A stretch of DNA of 64,000 nucleotides, taken from contig NZ_KZ987724.1 in assembly GCF_003614185.1 (NCBI RefSeq), positions 2,485,150-2,549,149 of the forward strand, read 5' to 3'. A program made the translations under genes and the position numbers. Below, piece by piece: positions 9,134-18,193 of the stretch (its first letter is position 1; each line of letters starts with the position of its first letter). This DNA comes from Paenibacillus aceti (GTDB lineage Bacteria; Bacillota; Bacilli; Paenibacillales; Paenibacillaceae). Under the pieces are notes generated by a model, which saw only the letters and a program-made list of their open reading frames with translations, had not been told where the DNA came from and made no database searches.

Positions 9134-10072
9134 GTGAGGAAAGCCATATTAGATGTAGATACAGGCGTCGATGATGCGCTGGGCATCATGCTGGCGATCC
9201 GCAGCGGTGAGCTCGATGTACTCGGAATTACGACGGTTAACGGCAATGTATCGCTGGAGACAGCTACGAATAATACCTGCAAAATACTCGATTTGATCCA
9301 CGCCGATCCTGCTATTGCCGTATATCCGGGAGCAGCGCAACCGCTGCTGCGTCACCCCGTGTTCGAGCACCGGATTCATGGGCAGGACGGGCTCGGCGGA
9401 GCCTTGGCTAATATGCAGCCCGTAGACCGCGTCAAATCCGACGAGTTCGGTCCTGACTTTATGATTGAACAGGCCAGACGGTATCCGGGAGAAGTGACGC
9501 TGATCGCCACCGGGCCGCTGACCAATGTCGCACTGGCGCTGGCCAAACGCCCTTCGCTTGTCCATGAGCTGAAGGAGATCATCATCATGGGCGGCGCCGT
9601 GCAAACCTATGGCAATATCACGCCAGTGGCCGAATACAACATGTATGTTGATCCAGAGGCGGCGCGGCTTGTCCTGCAAGCTGGCTTCCCGAGGCTGACC
9701 ATGATCGGCCTCGACGTGACCCGCCATGCGCTGCTGACGAGCGAGCATATCGATGCGATCGGCCCATCGGAAATTGCCGATAACGTCCGTCAGAGCACAT
9801 CGGATTACATGCAGCGCTACTTCGAGCGTAACGGCGTGCAGGCCTGCGCCATGCATGATCCGCTCGCCGTCGCCACCGCCATCTGGCCTGAGCTGGTCGA
9901 GACCGCGCAGCACTATGTCGATGTCGAGACCCGAAGCGAGCTATGTGACGGACAGACGGTATGCGATTTTCAAAACCGCCTTCAACGCGAGCCTAATGTA
10001 AGTGTCGGCCTGAAGGTGGACTCGAAGCAGTTTATCAACCGATTTATCACCGTCCTGCGCGACACAGATTAA
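9134..10072 (+). CDS. Inosine/uridine-preferring nucleoside hydrolase
   Basis: The protein belongs to the IunH family, which cleaves the N-glycosidic bond of ribonucleosides to free base and ribose. The N-terminal calcium-binding signature is intact (LDVDTGVDDALGIMLAI), as is the ATGPLTNVALAL motif. The downstream MGGA (IIIMGGAVQ) and AEYNMYVDPEAA segments are typical of the active-site region. The start is taken at the GTG at 9134, with GGGGAG 6 nt upstream; an in-frame GTG at 9107 has no ribosome site. Lying between the binding protein and permease genes, it fits intracellular cleavage of an imported nucleoside whose adenine is then deaminated by the last gene. Confidence 0.9.
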   Translation: MRKAILDVDTGVDDALGIMLAIRSGELDVLGITTVNGNVSLETATNNTCKILDLIHADPAIAVYPGAAQPLLRHPVFEHRIHGQDGLGGALANMQPVDRVKSDEFGPDFMIEQARRYPGEVTLIATGPLTNVALALAKRPSLVHELKEIIIMGGAVQTYGNITPVAEYNMYVDPEAARLVLQAGFPRLTMIGLDVTRHALLTSEHIDAIGPSEIADNVRQSTSDYMQRYFERNGVQACAMHDPLAVATAIWPELVETAQHYVDVETRSELCDGQTVCDFQNRLQREPNVSVGLKVDSKQFINRFITVLRDTD

Positions 10073-10214
10073 AGGGTAACCGACTCTTTTTGAAAATTGC
10101 AATTAATTAAAAGGATATGAATTCAAGATTCGATGTCGAGTTACTTCTTGACTTGACTTCGTGATCAAAAGTGAACTTTTTTGAACTACCTCTAAAAACA
10201 GGAGATTGCCATTC
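10073..10214. other. Intra-operon spacer
   Basis: This 142-bp AT-rich gap interrupts an otherwise tight operon. It contains CGTGATCAAAAG (10160-10171), whose reverse complement occurs at 7801-7812 upstream of the operon. No clear promoter or terminator was recognised. Confidence 0.35.
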
Positions 10215-11036
10215 ATGAAAAAGCGATACTTATACCTGCTCCTTGCACCGGGTTTTCTATTCCTGACATTGTTCATGATCATCCCGCTGCTCCTGACGGT
10301 CGGCTCGACTGTATTCCGGGACGGCGGCTTCTCGATCGGGATTTACACGCAATTTTTCAAAGATGCGTATTTCCTTGATATTCTCGGCACGACCCTGCTC
10401 GTCAGTGTGATGACTACCCTGCTGTGCATTTTCATCGGTTTTCCGGTCGCTTATTATTTATCCAAGCAGCCGCCACGTAGAAAGGGGATTATGCTTGCAC
10501 TAGCCATATTCCCGTTATTAACTAGCTCGGTCGTCCGCTCCTTCAGCTGGATGATCATACTCGGCAAGAACGGCCTGGTCAACAATCTGCTGACCTCCTT
10601 CGGTCTCGTTAAGGAACCGATCAGCATTCTATATACGCCTACAGCTATGATTATCGGGCTTGTACACCTGTTCCTGCCTTTGATCCTGATTACGCTGGTC
10701 GGCGTGATGGAGTCCATCGATCATGATTTGGTGCAGGCAGCGCAAAGCCTGGGCGCTTCCAAGCTGACTGCGTTCCGTAAGATCATCTTCCCGCTCAGCA
10801 TACCGGGACTGATCGTCGGCAGTATCCTGGTCTTCGTCGGCAGCCTGACCGCCTATACAACACCAGCTCTGCTGGGTGGCAAGAAGCGTGTCGTGGCTAC
10901 ATTCCTGTATCAGAATGCCATTACGCTGAACGATTGGCAGGCGGCATCGGCCATCGCGACCATCATGATGATCATTACCTTTATCGTCATTGGACTGATG
11001 AATAAAGCTGCGGCCAAATTCAAACCGAAGGAGTAG
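10215..11036 (+). CDS. ABC transporter permease, PotB type
   Basis: Membrane permease of about 273 residues with six helices, starting YLLLAPGFLFLTLFMIIPLL. It carries the PotB-type EAA loop (LVQAAQSLGASKLTAFRKII) and ends in a cytosolic Lys-rich tail. The ATG at 10215 has AGGAG 10 nt upstream; a TTG at 10206 lies too close to that site. It partners the PotC-type permease that begins 4 bp after its stop codon and should form the translocation pore of the operon's importer. Confidence 0.88.
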   Translation: MKKRYLYLLLAPGFLFLTLFMIIPLLLTVGSTVFRDGGFSIGIYTQFFKDAYFLDILGTTLLVSVMTTLLCIFIGFPVAYYLSKQPPRRKGIMLALAIFPLLTSSVVRSFSWMIILGKNGLVNNLLTSFGLVKEPISILYTPTAMIIGLVHLFLPLILITLVGVMESIDHDLVQAAQSLGASKLTAFRKIIFPLSIPGLIVGSILVFVGSLTAYTTPALLGGKKRVVATFLYQNAITLNDWQAASAIATIMMIITFIVIGLMNKAAAKFKPKE

Positions 11037-11040
11037 AGCC

Positions 11041-11829
11041 ATGAAGAACAAAAATCCTGGGCTTGCCCTGTTTACCTTTCTCGTCTATGTATTCCTGCTC
11101 GGGCCGCTCGTGATTATCGCAGTGACCTCCTTTGAGCCTGGAACCGTGCTAAAATTTCCGCCGACTGGCTTTTCGTTGCGCTGGTATAAAAATATTTTTG
11201 AAGTCGATATGTTCATGAGCACGTTCAAAACTTCGATTCTCGTCTCGCTGCTGGGCAATCTGATCGCCATTCTGCTCGGCATCCCTGCGGCTTACGCGCT
11301 CAATCGCGCATCCTTCAAGGGCAAGGAGACACTGAACGCGCTATTCCTGTCTCCCCTGTTGATTCCGGGGATCGTGCTTGGTTTTACTTTGCTGAAATAC
11401 GTCGTGATCACATTCCATATTCCGGTTTATGCGGCGCTATTAATCGGACATACCGTCATTATGCTGCCATTTATTATTCGTGTCATCGGGTCCAGCCTGG
11501 CTGGCTTCGATTTCGCTATCGAGGAAGCGGCGCTCAGTCTCGGCTCCAGCCGCCTGTCCACCTTCTTCAAGGTCGTGCTGCCCAATATCAAATCCGGCAT
11601 TATCGCCTCAGTGCTGCTGGCCTTCCTGGAGTCGTTCAATAACGTGGACATTTCATTATTTATGACCGGCCCTGGCGTTAGTACGCTGCCGATTCAAATG
11701 CTGACTTATGTGGAGAATTATTTTGACCCGACCATCGCGGCCATCTCCGTGCTGTTGATGCTGATTACGGCAGGCTTTATGTTCTTGATCGAGAGACTGC
11801 TCGGACTCACCTACTTCACTAAACAATAA
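11041..11829 (+). CDS. ABC transporter permease, PotC type
   Basis: The 262-residue PotC-like permease has six membrane helices and the FPPTGFSLRWYKNIF segment typical of this subfamily after the first helix. The EAA loop reads FAIEEAALSLGSSRLSTFFK. Its start codon follows the PotB-type stop by 4 bp, so translation is probably coupled. It is expected to sit in the membrane as heterodimer partner of the previous permease and bind the ATPase encoded next. Confidence 0.88.
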   Translation: MKNKNPGLALFTFLVYVFLLGPLVIIAVTSFEPGTVLKFPPTGFSLRWYKNIFEVDMFMSTFKTSILVSLLGNLIAILLGIPAAYALNRASFKGKETLNALFLSPLLIPGIVLGFTLLKYVVITFHIPVYAALLIGHTVIMLPFIIRVIGSSLAGFDFAIEEAALSLGSSRLSTFFKVVLPNIKSGIIASVLLAFLESFNNVDISLFMTGPGVSTLPIQMLTYVENYFDPTIAAISVLLMLITAGFMFLIERLLGLTYFTKQ

Positions 11830-11845
11830 ATGGAGGCATACATTG

Positions 11846-12901
11846 ATGGATTTATTGCAACTGGACAACATATCGGTCGCCTATGATCAGCAATATATTT
11901 TGAAGGACTTCAACCTTTCCATCGAGAAAGGCCACCTTATTTCCCTGCTCGGTCCCAGCGGCTGCGGCAAGACGACAACACTGCGGTTAATCGCCGGTTT
12001 CCTTGAAGCCACGGACGGCAAGTTCAGCTTTGGCGGTCAAGACTATACCCGCGTTCCGATCAATAAACGCAACTTCGGCTTTGTATTCCAGAGCTACGCC
12101 TTGTTCCCGCATATGTCGGTATTCGATAATATTGCCTTTGGCTTGCGGCAGCGCAAGGTCAAGGAAGATGAGATCAAGAAACGGGTCATGAATATGCTGG
12201 ATGTCGTGAGTCTCAGCGGATTTGAGAAACGTTTCCCGCAGGCGCTCTCCGGCGGACAAAGACAGCGCGTTGCCATCGCGCGTGCACTAGTGATTGAACC
12301 CGATCTGCTGCTGTTCGACGAACCGCTATCCAATCTGGACGCTAATCTCAGAGTCAACATGCGCGTGGAGATTCGCCGCATTCAGCAGGAGCTGGGGATC
12401 ACAACCGTCTATGTATCGCATGACCAGGAAGAATGCTTCTCGATCTCCGACCGGGTTGCCGTTATGAACAAAGGCATCATCGAACAGCTCGACAAGCCCT
12501 CGGTCATCTTCCAATACCCGAAATCGGAGTTCGTGGCCCGCTTTATCGGCTTTAACAATTTCATTGATTTCCAGCAGCGTGAAGACGAAGGGGCATTCCA
12601 CAATCTGCGCAGCGGAGACTACCAATTCCATGCCGCTAAAGTACCGGGAATGCCAGTCTCCATGAAGGGAGCGATCCGTCCAGATGATATTATCGCCGGA
12701 ACGCTGCAGGAGATTCAGCCCGGCGATAATGTGCTGACAGGCAAGGTTAAAGTTAGCACTTATCTGGGGCGCAGCTATCAATATGTCGTCGTTACACCGC
12801 TTGGCGAATTTACCGTGAACAAGGAAATGCAGCAGCCCTATCTGAGCGGGCAAGAAATCCGTCTGTTGTTTCCATCGGAGAAACTCGTACTGGTCGAATA
12901 A
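11846..12901 (+). CDS. ABC transporter ATP-binding protein, PotA type
   Basis: About 351 residues. The nucleotide-binding domain has Walker A GPSGCGKTTT (about 36-45), Q-loop FVFQSYALFPHM, signature LSGGQRQRVAIARAL, Walker B LLLFDEPLSNLD and the switch His in VSHDQEE. A C-terminal TOBE-like domain (IRPDDI ... VLTGKVKVSTYLGRSYQY) places it in the PotA/UgpC group. It energises import through the two preceding permeases. An in-frame TTG at 11843 precedes the ATG, but GGAGG (11832-11836) is best placed for the ATG at 11846. Confidence 0.9.
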   Translation: MDLLQLDNISVAYDQQYILKDFNLSIEKGHLISLLGPSGCGKTTTLRLIAGFLEATDGKFSFGGQDYTRVPINKRNFGFVFQSYALFPHMSVFDNIAFGLRQRKVKEDEIKKRVMNMLDVVSLSGFEKRFPQALSGGQRQRVAIARALVIEPDLLLFDEPLSNLDANLRVNMRVEIRRIQQELGITTVYVSHDQEECFSISDRVAVMNKGIIEQLDKPSVIFQYPKSEFVARFIGFNNFIDFQQREDEGAFHNLRSGDYQFHAAKVPGMPVSMKGAIRPDDIIAGTLQEIQPGDNVLTGKVKVSTYLGRSYQYVVVTPLGEFTVNKEMQQPYLSGQEIRLLFPSEKLVLVE

Positions 12902-12918
12902 CAATAGGGGGAACAGAT

Positions 12919-14640
12919 ATGCAAGCAGACTTGCTCTTATTACAGCCTCATGTGTATAACAGCTATTTCAAGCAATGGAAGCAGCAGAATGTAGCGATTA
13001 AGGATGGAAGATTTCTATATGTTGGCCCGCGCGGTGAAGATACGTTTCAAGCAGAGAAAGTGATAGATGCACGCGGCCTGTACATGATTCCCGGCTTTGT
13101 CGATATCCATCTGCATATCGAGAGCACGATGATTACCCCGGAATCATTCTCGCAAGGCCTGCTTCGCAAGGGCATCACGACCATCGTGCCGGAGCCGCAT
13201 GAAATGGCCAATGTGTTCGGCATTGAAGGAGTTCTGGAGATGATTAATGCAAGCCGGAACTGTACTGTAGATATGTTCTACGCCATTCCAAGCTCCGTGC
13301 CGGCCACGTCACTGGAGACGACCGGCGGGGCGATTGAGATCGAGGATATGGATGCCCTGCTGGCTACCGGCGATGTGATCTGCTTAGGCGAAATCATGAA
13401 CTATGTAGACATCATTCGCGATCCGGAATGCAAGACCAATCAGATTCTAAAGCATATGCGAGAGCGTTATCCAGACCTGGTCATCGAAGGCCATGTGCCG
13501 AAGCTGCTCGATCTGGATCTGGCCCAGGTCATCTATGCCGGGGTCGATTCCGACCATACGCATCAGACAGTTGAAGGACTAGAAGCCCGGATCGGTGCGG
13601 GCATGTTCATTGAGATTCAAGAGAAATCGATGACCCCGGAAGTGATAGACTATCTGATTCAGCATGACGTATCCGAGCATTTCTGCTTCGTGACCGACGA
13701 TGTAATGGCCGATTCCTTCCGGGATCTCGGACACTTGAATCAGATCGTACGCAAGGCGATCCAGATGGGCATGGCCCCGGAGCAAGCGATCTATGCAGCC
13801 ACCTTCTCCCCTTCGCGCCGGATGCGGATGCATGACCGGGGAGCGATTGCGCCAGGTAAAATCGCCGACTTCCAGCTCGTATCCAATCTTGGCGAGCTAA
13901 CGCTAGAGTCGGTGTACAAGAAAGGCTCGGAAGCTTATTCGGCCTCTGATTCGGTTACCTCCTTGCAGGCAGCCGTAGCGTACCGCTTCCCGGATCACTT
14001 CTATCACAGTGTGAAGCTGCCTGAGCTTAGCGAAGCAGACTTCGCAGCTGCGGTTGACGTAGCGGATGGTACTTATCGCTGCCGGGTGATGACCGTGGCC
14101 GACGGTTCGACATTCACCCAGGAAACTCAGGTTGAATTGACAGTTGCAGGCGGACTACTCCAATGGGAGAACAGCGGCTGCGGAATGATCGCCACCTTCG
14201 AGCGCTATGGCAAAGATGGCGGAAGGGCGTACGGTCTCATTACCGGGGATACGATCAAAAGGGGTGCTGTCGCCACGACCTACTCGCATGACAATCACAA
14301 TCTGCTGGTGGTCGGCCATAACATACAGGATATGCTGCTGGCGGCAAATACGGCTATCAAGCAGCAGGGCGGCTTCTGCGTCGCTCTGGACGGGGAGATC
14401 AAAGCTAACATGCATCTGCCTGTCGGCGGCATTCTGACGGAAGAGCCGCTGGACATCGCTGCTGAGTCGGTGAAACAACTGCGCGAGGCGATGCAATCGC
14501 TGGGCTACGAGCACTATAACCCGATCATGTCCATCGCCACCCATTCACTGCCGGTCAGCCCTTACTTGAAAATCACCGACCACGGCCTGATCGACGTAAA
14601 CAGCGGCAAGGTCGTGCCGTTGATCGTGGAGCGGGTCTAA
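12919..14640 (+). CDS. ade: Adenine deaminase
   Basis: The 573-residue metal-dependent amidohydrolase converts adenine to hypoxanthine and ammonia. Landmarks are the metal-binding GFVDIHLHIEST (about 56-67), EPHEMANVFGIEGV, the GEIMNYVDIIRD segment and the C-terminal SHDNHNLLVVGHN region typical of the Ade family. Length matches B. subtilis AdeC (about 577 residues). It is the last gene of the operon and follows the ATPase by 17 bp with AGGGGGA as ribosome site. With the importer and nucleoside hydrolase it makes a route from external adenosine-type compounds to hypoxanthine for salvage, or as a nitrogen source. Confidence 0.93.
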   Translation: MQADLLLLQPHVYNSYFKQWKQQNVAIKDGRFLYVGPRGEDTFQAEKVIDARGLYMIPGFVDIHLHIESTMITPESFSQGLLRKGITTIVPEPHEMANVFGIEGVLEMINASRNCTVDMFYAIPSSVPATSLETTGGAIEIEDMDALLATGDVICLGEIMNYVDIIRDPECKTNQILKHMRERYPDLVIEGHVPKLLDLDLAQVIYAGVDSDHTHQTVEGLEARIGAGMFIEIQEKSMTPEVIDYLIQHDVSEHFCFVTDDVMADSFRDLGHLNQIVRKAIQMGMAPEQAIYAATFSPSRRMRMHDRGAIAPGKIADFQLVSNLGELTLESVYKKGSEAYSASDSVTSLQAAVAYRFPDHFYHSVKLPELSEADFAAAVDVADGTYRCRVMTVADGSTFTQETQVELTVAGGLLQWENSGCGMIATFERYGKDGGRAYGLITGDTIKRGAVATTYSHDNHNLLVVGHNIQDMLLAANTAIKQQGGFCVALDGEIKANMHLPVGGILTEEPLDIAAESVKQLREAMQSLGYEHYNPIMSIATHSLPVSPYLKITDHGLIDVNSGKVVPLIVERV

Positions 14641-14690
14641 ATGACGAAGAAGCCTAGCATAGTTTGAAAGCCCCTTCCCATAGAGATAGA

Positions 14691-14878
14691 AAAGCCTGCG
14701 ATTTTGCAGGAATTTCTTCAATATTTCTACCCGCGATGGTAAATTCCTGCGAAAATGCAGGCTTTTTCCTCTCAGCGGGTAGAATTCGCGGAAAAGAGTA
14801 CAAAAGCCTGCATATTTGCAGGCTTTTCCTATTTACAGTTGATTTTATATGCTAATTCCTGCATATTTGCAGGCTTTT
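14691..14878. repeat. Palindromic repeat family A, four units
   Basis: Units at 14691-14715, 14741-14767, 14802-14827 and 14854-14878 share AAAGCCTGCA-N5-TGCAGGAATT or its complement. Each can form a short hairpin around CCTGC/GCAGG. The unit at 14741 is identical over its core to the one at 33275-33300, in a different intergenic region. They fill the space after the adenine deaminase gene, which otherwise holds no gene. Confidence 0.75.
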
Positions 14879-14903
14879 GGTTGAGAACGGAGCAGTTCCG
14901 CAG

Positions 14904-15095
14904 CTCTAACGAAACTCCATATCGTTATTTCCACGAAATCAGCACCCACTCAAATCTAACGAATCACCATATCGTTATTGGAGTGAAAATCCGCCATTTC
15001 GCCCCTTTTCAGCCCCAATAGCGGTGCCCAGTTTCGTTAGATTTTGAAAGGGCCTCTTTTGGCGCAAATAGCGCTACATAGTTTCGTTGCAATTT
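14904..15095. repeat. Repeat family B, two direct and two inverted units
   Basis: Two direct units (14904-14931 and 14954-14981) share CTAACGAA..CCATATCGTTATT. Two inverted, more diverged units (15014-15045 and 15065-15095) carry AATAGCG..AGTTTCGTT. The arrangement suggests a large folded structure or successive insertion of a mobile palindromic element. Confidence 0.6.
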
Positions 15096-15114
15096 AAACG
15101 GGCTGGGTATAACT

Positions 15115-15144
15115 GGGGACACTTGGGCATACCCAAGTGTCCCC
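15115..15144. terminator. Perfect 13-bp hairpin in a convergent gap
   Basis: GGGGACACTTGGG (15115-15127) and its exact complement (15132-15144) are separated by CATA. It lies between adenine deaminase (rightward) and the sugar kinase gene (leftward), 20 bp from the latter's stop codon. No T-run follows on either strand, so classical termination is uncertain. Confidence 0.45.
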
Positions 15145-15163
15145 GAGATATGCATCAGGTTAC

Positions 15164-16126
15164 TTACCGCTCCACATGCGCCTTCCCGGCAAGCAGCCGC
15201 TCGATTTCAGCCGCGCTCGGCAGACCTTCCCAGTCCCCAATCGCCTGGATCACTTGAGAGCCGATCAGATTTCCGAGACGAACCGCTTCCTCAATCGTAT
15301 ATTCCTTCAACAGACCCGCTAGAAATCCGGCACAGAAGCCGTCACCCGCTCCAACCGTATCGATCACATGCTCCACCTTATAGTAAGGAATCGCCGTCAG
15401 CTTGCCGTTCTCCAGTATATAAGTCTCATCATCGCCGCCTTTAATGATGCTTACCGCGGACAATTCACCAAGTCTGGAGATGATCTCCTCCATCGACTCC
15501 GTCTCATAGAGCAGCTTCAATTCATCCAGTCCTGGCAGGAAATAATCCGCCTTCTCCGCCAGTGGCAGCAGCACCTTTCTCGCCTCTTCCACACTCCATA
15601 GCTTCAAGCGTAAATTCGGATCGAAGCTCACCTTCACGCCGTGGCGCTTCGCCATATCCATCGCCGCTGCAGCGGTCTCCGCACAGGATGCGCTTAACGC
15701 TGGCGTAATCCCGGTGATATGCAGAATTTTCGCTCCGGCGATATATTCTTCATTCAGATGCTCGGGAGTCATCTTACTCGCCGCCGACAGCTTGCGATAG
15801 TAATAGACAGAGCTTCTTCCGGCTACATTTTCCCGGATCATCAGCCCGGTTGGCGCTTCTTCTGTGAAGGAGGCACGCGACATATCCACACCCTCACCAC
15901 GCACCATTTTATAGATACGATGTCCGAACGGATCATCGCCAAGCTGGCCGCACCAGCCAGCGGAATGTCCAAGCCGCGACAAGCCGATGGCTACATTCGT
16001 CTCAGCTCCGCCAAAGGACGGTGTCAGATTTGAAGTATATTCAAGCCCCTTGCCCCCCTCAGCGATCAATAATGCCATGCTCTCCCCGAAAGTGACTACT
16101 TCCGGAGATGAATTGCGGTAATGCAT
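15164..16126 (-). CDS. PfkB-family sugar kinase, KdgK-like
   Basis: The 320-residue ribokinase-fold enzyme has the N-terminal FGESMALL segment, the GGAETNVAIGLSRLG motif and the PfkB signature 2 with catalytic Asp (DTVGAGDGFCAGFLAGLL). Overall it resembles 2-dehydro-3-deoxygluconate kinases, which phosphorylate KDG in hexuronate breakdown. However, no aldolase or uronate genes adjoin it, and fructokinase or another sugar kinase remains possible. It is a single-gene transcript read leftwards, with only a weak ribosome site before the ATG. Confidence 0.78.
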   Translation of the reverse strand: MHYRNSSPEVVTFGESMALLIAEGGKGLEYTSNLTPSFGGAETNVAIGLSRLGHSAGWCGQLGDDPFGHRIYKMVRGEGVDMSRASFTEEAPTGLMIRENVAGRSSVYYYRKLSAASKMTPEHLNEEYIAGAKILHITGITPALSASCAETAAAAMDMAKRHGVKVSFDPNLRLKLWSVEEARKVLLPLAEKADYFLPGLDELKLLYETESMEEIISRLGELSAVSIIKGGDDETYILENGKLTAIPYYKVEHVIDTVGAGDGFCAGFLAGLLKEYTIEEAVRLGNLIGSQVIQAIGDWEGLPSAAEIERLLAGKAHVER

Positions 16127-16265
16127 TCGTCTTCACCATCTCTTTCAATCTGTATCTGTCATAATATAAAACTTGTCTCCATTATCTCATTCCCAGACCG
16201 ATTAGACTATGTATATATTAACTTTTTTATGAAAAAAGAACCTAAATAAACCCCCAAACACACCT

Positions 16266-16311
16266 AAAGCGCCAAAGGGGAACTTAAAAGAACATTTCCC
16301 TCTGACGCTTT
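16266..16311 (-). terminator. Terminator-like hairpin after RNase J gene
   Basis: Arms at 16266-16282 and 16296-16311 pair as AAAGCGYCARAGGG-type sequences around a 13-nt loop, 7 bp beyond the RNase J stop codon on the minus strand. The T-run is short. Confidence 0.6.
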
Positions 16312-16317
16312 ATTAGC

Positions 16318-18024
16318 TTAAACCTCCAAAATCGAAGGCATAATATGCGGAGTCCGACCTACCTCTTTTATGAAAAATCTGCGCAGTACCCGGTTTGTCG
16401 TCTTCACCCAGGCATTGCTGTCATAAGGGCCGTGCTCTCCCTGCCTCTTCAAGCTTCGCCGCAGTGCCATCTCCGCCCGTCTGAGTAAAGGTCTGGCATC
16501 CTGCATGTATACAAAGCCCCGGGTTACAATATCCGGCCCGGCGAGAATTTGGCGGGTTTCAACATCTACCGTCATCACGACGATGACGATCCCCTCCTGA
16601 GCAAGCTCTTCCCTCTCTTCTACCAATTCTTCCTCGAAAGTCCTAATCTCTCCATTGCTGACGATCACTTCGCCCGCAGGAACGCTGCGACCGCGTTTGG
16701 CACGGTTGCGGTAAATCGATAATGTATCACCGATATTCATCAGGAACACTTGCTCCTCGTCCATCCCAGTCTGCATGGCTAATTTTTTATGTGCGAGCAG
16801 CATCCGGTATTCCCCGTGAATCGGTATAAAATATTTCGGCTGAATAAATCTCAGCATTAGCTTCAAATCCTCGCGGCAGCCATGCCCTGAAGCATGAATG
16901 GCGAATACAGGTCCATAAATCACATTCGCTCCAGCACGCATTAATAAATCGATACAACGATTGATATTAGTCCCATTGCCCGGAATAGGAGATGACGAGA
17001 ACACGACCGAATCCCCCGGATAAATGGAAACCGAACGGTGTGCCCCGGAGGCAATACGGCTTAACGCTGCATTCGGTTCACCTTGACTCCCCGTACAAAT
17101 AATCAAAATCCGACGATCCTCGTATTTATCAATATGCTTGATATCGATTAACATACCGTCCGGGACACGGATGTATCCCAAATCCTGACCGATCGCAAAT
17201 ACCCGCTCCATACTTCGACCGATAACGGCAATTTTCCGATTGCTCATAATCGCTGCATCCACAACCTGCTGCAGACGGTTCACATTGGAAGCGAACATGG
17301 CGAACAGAATTCGGCCATGACAGTTATGGAAGGTATCCAGAATAGCGTTGCCGACCCGATGCTCGGAAGGGGTGAAGCCCTCCTTCTCACTGTTCGTGCT
17401 ATCCGCTAGCAGGGCAAGCACACCTTCACTGCCAACACTAGCCATCTTCGCGATATTAGCCGGATGATCTTCCGGCGTGAAATCGAATTTGAAGTCGCCC
17501 GTGTGGACGACCGCTCCGTATGGAGTATCTACAACAATACCAAATGCATCGGGAATGCTATGCGTTGTGCGGAAGAAATGAACCGCCAAGTGCTTGTAGG
17601 CAAATCTGTCATTCTCCTGGAAAACATGCAATTCCGTTTGCTCCAGCATTCGGTACTCTTCAAGCTTCGCTCTTACCAGTCCAATCGTAAGTGGTCCCCC
17701 ATAGACCGGAACCTTGATCTGGCGGAGTACAAAAGGCAGGGCCCCAATATGGTCTTCATGTCCATGCGTCAGAAATAAACCTTTAATTTTATGCTGATTC
17801 TTAATTAAATAACTGACATCTGGAATAATGTAATCGATTCCCGACAGCTTGGAATCGGGAAATTTCAGCCCAGCGTCGATAATAATGATCTCATTCCTAA
17901 ACTCAATGCCATACATGTTCTTACCGATTTCCCCGAGACCACCCAGCGAATAGATCCGTACAGGCGGTTGGGAAGGCTTGGAACGCCGGTAATTCTTTAC
18001 CGGTTTTGAGACTTCTTCATTCAT
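16318..18024 (-). CDS. Ribonuclease J family protein
   Basis: The 568-residue metallo-beta-lactamase/beta-CASP ribonuclease carries the zinc motif THGHEDHIGALPFVL (about 85-99). Further landmarks are ADSTNSEKEGFTPSE, the beta-CASP region CTGSQGEPNAALSRIASG and HASGHGCREDLKLML near residue 385. RNase J has 5'-3' exonuclease and endonuclease activity in mRNA decay and rRNA maturation. Length and motifs fit RnjA or RnjB; I cannot tell which, although the basic N-terminal extension (PVKNYRRSKPSQPP) is not part of the usual RnjA core. It stands alone between the kinase and methyltransferase genes. Confidence 0.92.
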   Translation of the reverse strand: MNEEVSKPVKNYRRSKPSQPPVRIYSLGGLGEIGKNMYGIEFRNEIIIIDAGLKFPDSKLSGIDYIIPDVSYLIKNQHKIKGLFLTHGHEDHIGALPFVLRQIKVPVYGGPLTIGLVRAKLEEYRMLEQTELHVFQENDRFAYKHLAVHFFRTTHSIPDAFGIVVDTPYGAVVHTGDFKFDFTPEDHPANIAKMASVGSEGVLALLADSTNSEKEGFTPSEHRVGNAILDTFHNCHGRILFAMFASNVNRLQQVVDAAIMSNRKIAVIGRSMERVFAIGQDLGYIRVPDGMLIDIKHIDKYEDRRILIICTGSQGEPNAALSRIASGAHRSVSIYPGDSVVFSSSPIPGNGTNINRCIDLLMRAGANVIYGPVFAIHASGHGCREDLKLMLRFIQPKYFIPIHGEYRMLLAHKKLAMQTGMDEEQVFLMNIGDTLSIYRNRAKRGRSVPAGEVIVSNGEIRTFEEELVEEREELAQEGIVIVVMTVDVETRQILAGPDIVTRGFVYMQDARPLLRRAEMALRRSLKRQGEHGPYDSNAWVKTTNRVLRRFFIKEVGRTPHIMPSILEV

Positions 18025-18131
18025 TATGTGCTTAATCCTCTCTAGAAAAATGCAGACGGGGCTAGATTAATTATACTGAAATCTACAACTAATAACTATT
18101 TAATTTTTAGGAGAACTCCAGAATCACTGGA

Positions 18132-18179
18132 AAAAGACGCTCCCTTATGCCGCTCAAAGCAGCTAGACAGCGCCCTTTT
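18132..18179 (-). terminator. Possible terminator of the yqe cluster
   Basis: The outer arms AAAAGACGCT and AGCGCCCTTTT enclose an inner GCCGCT/AGCAGC stem just beyond the yqeM stop codon at 18194. Pairing is imperfect. Confidence 0.45.
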
Positions 18180-18193
18180 GAAAATATAATATA

